DNA of 64,000 nucleotides from Pseudonocardia alaniniphila (lineage in GTDB: Bacteria; Actinomycetota; Actinomycetes; Mycobacteriales; Pseudonocardiaceae), in NCBI RefSeq assembly GCF_022524485.1, contig NZ_JAKXMK010000020.1, forward strand, positions 1-64,000, read 5' to 3'. The position numbers and the translations under genes are program-made. The notes under the pieces are model-generated. The model was not told where the DNA came from and made no database searches. It was given only the letters and a program-made list of their open reading frames with translations. Below are positions 58,966 through 64,000 of this stretch, piece after piece (the stretch's first letter is position 1; every line of letters begins with the position of its first letter).

Positions 58966-58982
58966 GTTCCGGTGAGCGGAAC
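58966..58982. promoter_or_regulatory. Putative IclR operator, site 4 (perfect)
   Basis: GTTCCG-GTGAG-CGGAAC, perfect arms, 12 bp before the flavoprotein ATG and 120 bp from site 3. Confidence 0.65.
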
Positions 58983-58993
58983 GAAGGGGGCGA

Positions 58994-60346
58994 ATGGACG
59001 TCGATCTCGTGGTCGCCGGAGCGGGCGGTGGACTCGCCGGCGCGCTCCGGACGGCGCAGCTCGGTATGGACGTGCTCGTGGTCGAGGCCGACGAGCACCA
59101 CCTGCGCGGCAACAACACGTCGATGTCCACGGCGATGATCCCGGGGGCCGGCTCGCGCTTTCAGCGTGCTGCCGGCATCGACGACTCCCCGGAGGGGTTT
59201 CTCGACGACATCGCCGCCAAGACCGGCGGGCAGGCCGATCCCCGGGTCGCGACCGCCCTCGCCACGGTCAGCGCAGAGCTCGTGGAGTGGCTCGCCGACC
59301 ACGTCGGGATGCCGATCGAGCTGGCCGGTGACGTGGACTATCCCGGGCACAGCGCGCGGCGGATGCACACCCTGCCCGGACGGCACGGGTCGGTGCTGCT
59401 GCAGTGCCTGACCGACGCCGTGCGGGCACACGACCGCATCGACCTGCTGGCCCCGGCCCGGCTCGTCGGCGTGGGCACCGCCCGGACAGGAAGCCGGAGC
59501 GCCGTCGTCCGGTACCCCGACGGGCGGAGTGAGGAGATCAGCGCGCGGGCCGTGCTGCTCGCCACCAACGGCTTCGGCGCCGACCCCGAGCTCGTCCGCA
59601 CCCACCTTCCCGAGATCGCCGGCGTCGACTACCACGGCAGCGAACACTCACGCGGTGACGCGCTGCGGATCGGTGCGTCGCTCGGCGCGGCCACCGGCTG
59701 CCTGGATGCCTACCAGGGCCACGCCGCGGTGTCCGCCGCCGCGCGCACCCTCGTCACCTGGACGACGGTCATGCAGGGTGGGCTGGTGGTCGACGGGGAG
59801 GGCCGCCGCTTCGGCGACGAGACCCTCGGCTACTCCGAGTTCGCGGCGCTGCTGGCCGCGCAGCCCGGCGGGTACGGCTGGATCGTGCTCGACGAGCGCA
59901 TCAACGACCTGTGCCTCAGCTTCACCGACTTCCGCGACGTCGTCGACAGCGGCGCCGTGCGTACCGCCGACACCCTCGGCGAGCTCGCGGAGCGCACGGG
60001 GATGTCCGCCCCGATCCTGGCCGCCGAGGTCGCCGCGATGGCAGCGGTGGCCAGGGGAGATGCGAGCGACCCGCACGGCCGCACCCACGTGGCTGCCCCG
60101 CTCGCCCCGCCGTACCAGGCGATCGAGGTCGTCCCCGCGCTCTTCCACACCCAGGGCGGCCTGCTGGTCGACGAGCACGGCCAGGTGCTCGACACCGCGG
60201 GCGCGCCGCTGGGTGGCCTGTACGCGTCCGGCGGCGCGGCGGTCGGCATGTCCGGCCACGGAGCCGCCGGCTACCTGGCCGGCAACGGGCTGCTGCCCGC
60301 ACTCGGCCTCGCCTATCTTGCGGCCGACCACCTGGCCGCTGCATGA
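58994..60346 (+). CDS. FAD-dependent fumarate-reductase-like oxidoreductase
   Basis: A 450-residue soluble flavoprotein of the succinate dehydrogenase/fumarate reductase superfamily (FAD_binding_2). DLVVAGAGGGLAGALRTAQLGMDVLVVEAD is the FAD motif, followed by the RGNNTSMSTAMIPGAGSRF loop. LLATNGFGADPELVR and HSRGDALRIGASLGAATG are typical, and FHTQGGLLVDEHGQVLD precedes LYASGGAAVGMSGHGAAGYLAGNGL. Relatives include tricarballylate dehydrogenase and 3-ketosteroid dehydrogenases. It would insert or reduce a C=C bond alpha to a carboxyl or keto group. GAAGGGGG precedes the ATG. Confidence 0.9.
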   Translation: MDVDLVVAGAGGGLAGALRTAQLGMDVLVVEADEHHLRGNNTSMSTAMIPGAGSRFQRAAGIDDSPEGFLDDIAAKTGGQADPRVATALATVSAELVEWLADHVGMPIELAGDVDYPGHSARRMHTLPGRHGSVLLQCLTDAVRAHDRIDLLAPARLVGVGTARTGSRSAVVRYPDGRSEEISARAVLLATNGFGADPELVRTHLPEIAGVDYHGSEHSRGDALRIGASLGAATGCLDAYQGHAAVSAAARTLVTWTTVMQGGLVVDGEGRRFGDETLGYSEFAALLAAQPGGYGWIVLDERINDLCLSFTDFRDVVDSGAVRTADTLGELAERTGMSAPILAAEVAAMAAVARGDASDPHGRTHVAAPLAPPYQAIEVVPALFHTQGGLLVDEHGQVLDTAGAPLGGLYASGGAAVGMSGHGAAGYLAGNGLLPALGLAYLAADHLAAA

Positions 60347-60389
60347 CCAGCGACAACCCGATCCGCACACCGCCCTCGAGAGGTGACCG

Positions 60390-61850
60390 ATGACCGACCT
60401 CATCATCCGTGACGTCAGAGTGGTCCGTCCCGGCGTCGAGGACGTCGACACCGCCGACATCGCGGTGGCCGACGGGCGCATCACGCAGGTGGCTCCGCGC
60501 ATCGAGCCGGAGCCCGGCACCACCGTGCACGACGGCCGTGGCCGCCTCGCGTTCCCCGGCGTCGTCGACGCCCACCAGCACTGGGGCATCTACAACCCGC
60601 TCGCCGACGACACGGCTTCCGAGAGCAGGGCCTGCGCGCAGGGCGGCGTCACCACGTCGCTCACCTACATGCGCACCGGCCAGTACTACCTGAACCGGGG
60701 CGGGAGCTACGCGGAGGTGTTTCCCGAGGTGCTCGCCGCGGCGCAGGGACGCTCCTATGTGGACTACGGCTTCCACCTCGCGCCGATGCAGGCGTCCCAC
60801 ATCGACGAGATCCCCGCGCTGGTGGCCGAGCACGGCGTGACGTCGTTCAAGATCTTCATGTTCTACGGCAGCCATGGGCTGCACGGCCGCTCGTCGGACC
60901 AGAACGCGTTCCTGATGATCCCCGAGGGGGAGCGCTACGACCTCGCGCACTTCGAGTTCGTGATGCGCGGCGTGCAGGCGGCGCGCGAGGCGCACCCGGA
61001 GCTCGCCGACCGGATCTCCCTGTCGTTGCACTGCGAGACCGCCGAGATCATGACCGCCTACACGCGGATGGTCGAGCAGGCCGGTGACCTGTCCGGGTTG
61101 GAGGCCTACAGCGCCTCGCGCCCGCCGCACTCCGAGGGCCTCGCCGTCACCATCGCGTCCTACCTCGCCCACGAGACCGGGCTGCCCACGATCAACCTGC
61201 TGCACCTGTCGTCGGCGAAGGCGATGGAGGCGGCGATGCTGATGGCCCGCACGTTCCCGCACGTGGACTTCCGCAGGGAGGTGACGATCGGGCACCTGCT
61301 CGCCGACGTCACCACCGCGGACGGGATCGGCGGCAAGGTGAACCCGCCGCTGCGCCCGCGCGCCGACGTGGAGGCGCTGTGGGAGCACCTGCTCGCCGGG
61401 AACGTCAGCTGGGTGGTGTCCGACCACGCCTGCTGCAAGGAGGAGACCAAGTTCGGCGAGGACCCCGCGGACGTGTTCGCGGCCAAGTCCGGCTTCGGCG
61501 GCACCGAGTACCTGCTGCCCGGGCTGGTGGGGGAGGGCCGCAAGCGGGGCCTGTCCCTGTCGCGGATCGCGGAGCTGACGGCCGCCACCCCGGCACGCCG
61601 GTTCGGGCTGCCTGCCAAGGGTGACATCGCCCCCGGCTTCGACGCCGACATCGCACTCGTCGACCCCGACACGTCCTTCGTCGTGGATCCGGCCGACTCG
61701 GAGTCGACGCAGCAGTACACCCCGTTCCGCGGTATGGAGATCGGCGCCACGGTCACCTCGACGTTCCTGCGCGGCGAGCTCGTGTTCCAGGACGGAAAGA
61801 TCATCGGCACTCCGGGCGGTCGTTACCTGAACAGATCTCGGAAGGCCTGA
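60390..61850 (+). CDS. Dihydropyrimidinase/hydantoinase-type amidohydrolase
   Basis: A 486-residue cyclic-amide hydrolase. FPGVVDAHQHWG carries metal ligands His62/His64. SFKIFMFYG near 153 holds the lysine that is carbamylated in the family. SLHCETAEI, INLLHLSSAKAME and WVVSDHACC supply the remaining His and Asp, so the binuclear site is complete. HxH is spaced as in dihydropyrimidinases, but GNPLADDTASES replaces their usual loop, so the substrate may differ. It follows the flavoprotein by 43 bp with GAGAGG upstream of the ATG; the two form a divergent operon under the IclR sites. Confidence 0.9.
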   Translation: MTDLIIRDVRVVRPGVEDVDTADIAVADGRITQVAPRIEPEPGTTVHDGRGRLAFPGVVDAHQHWGIYNPLADDTASESRACAQGGVTTSLTYMRTGQYYLNRGGSYAEVFPEVLAAAQGRSYVDYGFHLAPMQASHIDEIPALVAEHGVTSFKIFMFYGSHGLHGRSSDQNAFLMIPEGERYDLAHFEFVMRGVQAAREAHPELADRISLSLHCETAEIMTAYTRMVEQAGDLSGLEAYSASRPPHSEGLAVTIASYLAHETGLPTINLLHLSSAKAMEAAMLMARTFPHVDFRREVTIGHLLADVTTADGIGGKVNPPLRPRADVEALWEHLLAGNVSWVVSDHACCKEETKFGEDPADVFAAKSGFGGTEYLLPGLVGEGRKRGLSLSRIAELTAATPARRFGLPAKGDIAPGFDADIALVDPDTSFVVDPADSESTQQYTPFRGMEIGATVTSTFLRGELVFQDGKIIGTPGGRYLNRSRKA

Positions 61851-61857
61851 GCGAGGG

Positions 61858-61893
61858 GCGACTCGCGCGGGGGCCCGGCGCGGCGTCGGGCCC
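61858..61893. terminator. Hairpin and single 22-bp-repeat core after the amidohydrolase gene
   Basis: One copy of the GCGACTCG core (61858-61865) is followed by a 7-bp stem GGGCCCG/CGGGCCC (61871-61877 with 61887-61893, 9-nt loop). This is between convergent stops at 61850 and 61905. The hairpin is a reasonable terminator without a T-tract. Confidence 0.5.
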
Positions 61894-61904
61894 GGTGCGT
61901 GTCC

Positions 61905-62705
61905 TCAGCGGGAGGACGGGCCGGGCTTCGCCATCTGCCGGTGCGTGGCTGCCTTCAGCCGATCGGGTAGCAGCGCAGCCGCGACTCCCTGCGCCCTCGT
62001 GCCCAGCGACCTGGCCACGACCTTCGGGTCACCCTTCACCAGCGCTCGGAAGCCCTGCTCCGCGACCCGGGCCGGGTCGTCCTTCGACGACGCGCCCACC
62101 TTCGTGTCCCGCATGCCGGCGCGGCGGAAGAAATCGGTCTCCGTTGGGCCGGGCGTCAGCACGGTGATGGAGATGCGGGTGTCCTTGAGCTCGTTCTGCA
62201 CTGCTTGGCCGAACGACTGCAGGAAGGACTTCGACGCGTTGTAGACGGCCTGGAACGAGCCCGGCACCGTGGCCACGACGGAGGAGGTGATCAACACCTT
62301 GCCCTCGTCACGGACGACCATGTCGTGCAGGAGCCGCTTGGCCAGGCGCACCGTCGAGGTGATGTTCAGGTCGATGATGTCGAGCTCGTCGGCCAGGTCG
62401 TTGTCGAGGAACGCACCGCCCTGACCGACCCCCGCATTGAGCGCCGCGACATCGACCGGGCGTCCGATCGCCGTGACGGCCGCGTAGACCTTCTCCACAC
62501 CCTCGGCGGTGCGCAGGTCCGCCCGTACAGCGCGAACCCAGGCGCCGTACCCACGCAGCTCGGCCGCGGCGGCGTCCAGGCGGTCGTCCTCCGCGTTGAC
62601 GAGGAGATCGAAGCCGTTCTTGGCGAGCTGCTTCGCCAGCTCCCGGCCGATCCCGCTCGACGCGCCTGTGACGACCGCCAAGGGTTTGCTCTCAGTAGAG
62701 GTCAT
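61905..62705 (-). CDS. Short-chain dehydrogenase/reductase
   Basis: A 266-residue classical SDR. The cofactor motif LAVVTGASSGIGRELAKQLA is at residues ~9-28, the NAG-type motif in AALNAGVGQGG, and the catalytic Ser in VLITSSVVATVPG. Tyr and Lys are in YNASK near residue 155. The C-terminal ~40 residues (KGDPKVVARSLGTRAQGVAA...) extend beyond the core and may pack on the fold. Substrate unknown. It is divergent from the zinc alcohol dehydrogenase with 124 bp between, which may share regulation. Confidence 0.92.
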   Translation of the reverse strand: MTSTESKPLAVVTGASSGIGRELAKQLAKNGFDLLVNAEDDRLDAAAAELRGYGAWVRAVRADLRTAEGVEKVYAAVTAIGRPVDVAALNAGVGQGGAFLDNDLADELDIIDLNITSTVRLAKRLLHDMVVRDEGKVLITSSVVATVPGSFQAVYNASKSFLQSFGQAVQNELKDTRISITVLTPGPTETDFFRRAGMRDTKVGASSKDDPARVAEQGFRALVKGDPKVVARSLGTRAQGVAAALLPDRLKAATHRQMAKPGPSSR

Positions 62706-62829
62706 GCGGATCGGCTACCCCGTGGCCGGGGCATTACGCCCGGTTTCCCCCGCTCCGGTGGGGGAATGTCTGCGTCGAGCGATCACCGGCCGAGCGGCGA
62801 CCGGCCGAGGCGACGAGGAGGGCTCCATG

Positions 62830-64000
62830 CGAGCGGTCACCTGGCACGGCAGGCGTGACGTGCGGGTCGACACCGTGCCCGACCCGGCGATCCAGGACCC
62901 CACGGACATCATCGTGCGGATCACGTCGACGGGCATCTGCGGCTCCGACCTGCACCTCTATGAGGTGATGGGGCCGTTCCTCGACGAGGGAGACATCCTC
63001 GGGCACGAGCCGATGGGTGTGGTCGCGGAGGTGGGGGAGCAGGTCACCGAGGTGCGTCCGGGTGACCGGGTAGTGATCCCGTTCACCGTTTCGTGCGGCA
63101 CGTGCTTCATGTGCGGCAGCGGGCTGCACTCGCAGTGCGAGACCACCCAGGTGCGCGAACACGGCAAGGGCGCGGCGCTGTTCGGCTACACGAAGCTCTA
63201 CGGCCAGGTGCCGGGTGGCCAGGCCGAGTACCTGCGCGTCCCGTTCGGCAACACGCTCCCCATCACGGTTCCCGAGGGGCCGCCCGACGACCGGTTCGTC
63301 TACCTCTCCGACGTGCTGCCTGCGGCATGGCAGGCGGTGGAGTACGCCGCCGTCCCGCCGGGCGGGTCCCTCGTGGTGCTCGGGCTCGGGCCGATCGGTG
63401 ACATGGCCACGCGGATCGCCCTGCACCGCGGGGTCGAGAAGGTCATCGGCATGGACCTCGTGCCGGAGCGGCTGGAGCGCGTGCGCGCCCGCGGCGTCAC
63501 GGCGCTGGACGTGACCGGCCACGGCCGTCACCTCGGCGACTACGTCCGCGAGATGACGGGGGGCCGCGGCCCGGACGCCGTGGTGGACGCCGTCGGGATG
63601 GAGGCGCACGGCTCGCCGGTCGGGAAGCTAGCCCAGCAGCTCACGGGCCTGCTGCCGGACGCACTGGCGGCACGGCTGATGGAGACGGCCGGTGCCGATC
63701 GGCTGAACGCGCTCCACTCGGCGATCGAGCTGGTGCGCCGCGGCGGCACGATCTCGATCAGCGGCGTCTACAGCGGTACGGCCGACCCGATGCCGATGGT
63801 GACGATGTTCGACAAGCAGATCCGGCTGCGGATGGGCCAGGCCAACGTCCACCGCTGGGTGCCCGAGATCCTCCCGCTGCTCACCGACGCCGACCCGCTC
63901 GGCACCGAGGACTTCGCCACTCACCGGCTGCCCCTGGAGGCCGCCCCGGAGGCGTACGAGGCCTTCCAGGCGAAGAAGGACGGGATGGTCAAGACGCTGC
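62830..64000 (+). CDS. Zinc-dependent alcohol dehydrogenase, 3' partial
   Basis: A medium-chain dehydrogenase of at least 390 residues, truncated by the window end. MRAVTWHGRRDVRVDTVPDP is the start; ITSTGICGSDLHLY gives the catalytic-zinc Cys and GHEPMGVVAEVG the His/Glu. VSCGTCFMCGSGLHSQC has the four structural-zinc cysteines. LVVLGLGPIGDMATRIALHRG is the NAD site. The long insert after VVDAVGMEAHG resembles the glutathione-independent formaldehyde dehydrogenase-like group (FdhA/AdhX type). GAGGAGG precedes the ATG by 5 nt. Substrate not determined. Confidence 0.93.

Overview
The window is about 64 kb of very GC-rich DNA with dense, mostly operon-packed genes, frequent GTG starts, 4-bp stop/start overlaps and many leaderless promoters. 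Gene content points to a filamentous or mycobacteria-related actinobacterium, most like Pseudonocardia and its relatives. The pointers are an F420-type PPOX protein, DUF3000, DUF3558 and PPE/ESX-type proteins, the HemQ-type heme branch, a LigD polymerase, an ECF42-type sigma factor and the TreXYZ trehalose route. The genus is inference; the phylum is secure. No rRNA, tRNA, CRISPR array, transposase or prophage was recognised.

Layout. 1-6285: trpA (5'-truncated), lgt, DUF2461, pyk, GNAT, a TesB thioesterase and a DUF3558 lipoprotein. 6418-8087: a small orphan ESX/PPE-type pair. 8084-12909: dienelactone hydrolase, a MetY-type sulfhydrylase, a CoA-binding protein, and an FAD monooxygenase divergent from a TetR gene. 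12917-16992: membrane proteins, mdh, and a DUF1348 gene divergent from a TetR gene with twin operators. 17034-23386: treZ, treY and glgX/treX. 23542-27787: F420 PPOX, HIT, histidine phosphatase, alanine dehydrogenase, MFS. 27817-28579: a tandem array of 13 identical hexapeptide mini-ORFs on the minus strand. 28927-31748: two tandem paralogous membrane GGDEF proteins. 31795-37701: dxs, a two-component system, RNase D and a LuxR-type regulator. 37944-41912: DUF3000, then hemE-hemY-hemQ. 41938-47353: secreted hydrolase, msrB, LigD polymerase, ECF42 sigma and its YCII partner. 47658-52142: hydrolase, DMT and MFS transporters, an anchored envelope protein. 52159-61850: an IclR-controlled catabolic cluster. 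61905-64000: an SDR gene and a zinc alcohol dehydrogenase cut by the window end.

The outstanding feature is the mini-ORF array. Thirteen copies of a 21-nt core recur every 57-67 bp. On the minus strand each copy reads as start codon (ATG or GTG), Arg-Asn-His-Asn-Trp, TGA, and 12 of the 13 have an AGGAG-type ribosome binding site 4-9 nt upstream. The only sequence variation in the core is A/G at the start codon and one synonymous Arg codon. No gene follows on that strand, so the array looks like a stand-alone polycistron for the hexapeptide MRNHNW. I know of no described system like it. The nearest conceptual relatives are the tiny RiPP precursor genes (biarylitide MRYYH, microcin C MRTGNAN), but no modifying enzyme is visible here.

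Other structure not explained by genes: a degenerate 22-bp tandem repeat family directly downstream of three different genes; a 164-bp near-palindromic element that supplies the C-terminus and stop codon of msrB; four matching inverted repeats that mark a probable IclR regulon; a twin TetR operator; and at least fourteen genes with a TANNNT box 6-8 nt before the start codon (leaderless transcripts). Two genes appear to start at CTG inside a CTGA overlap.
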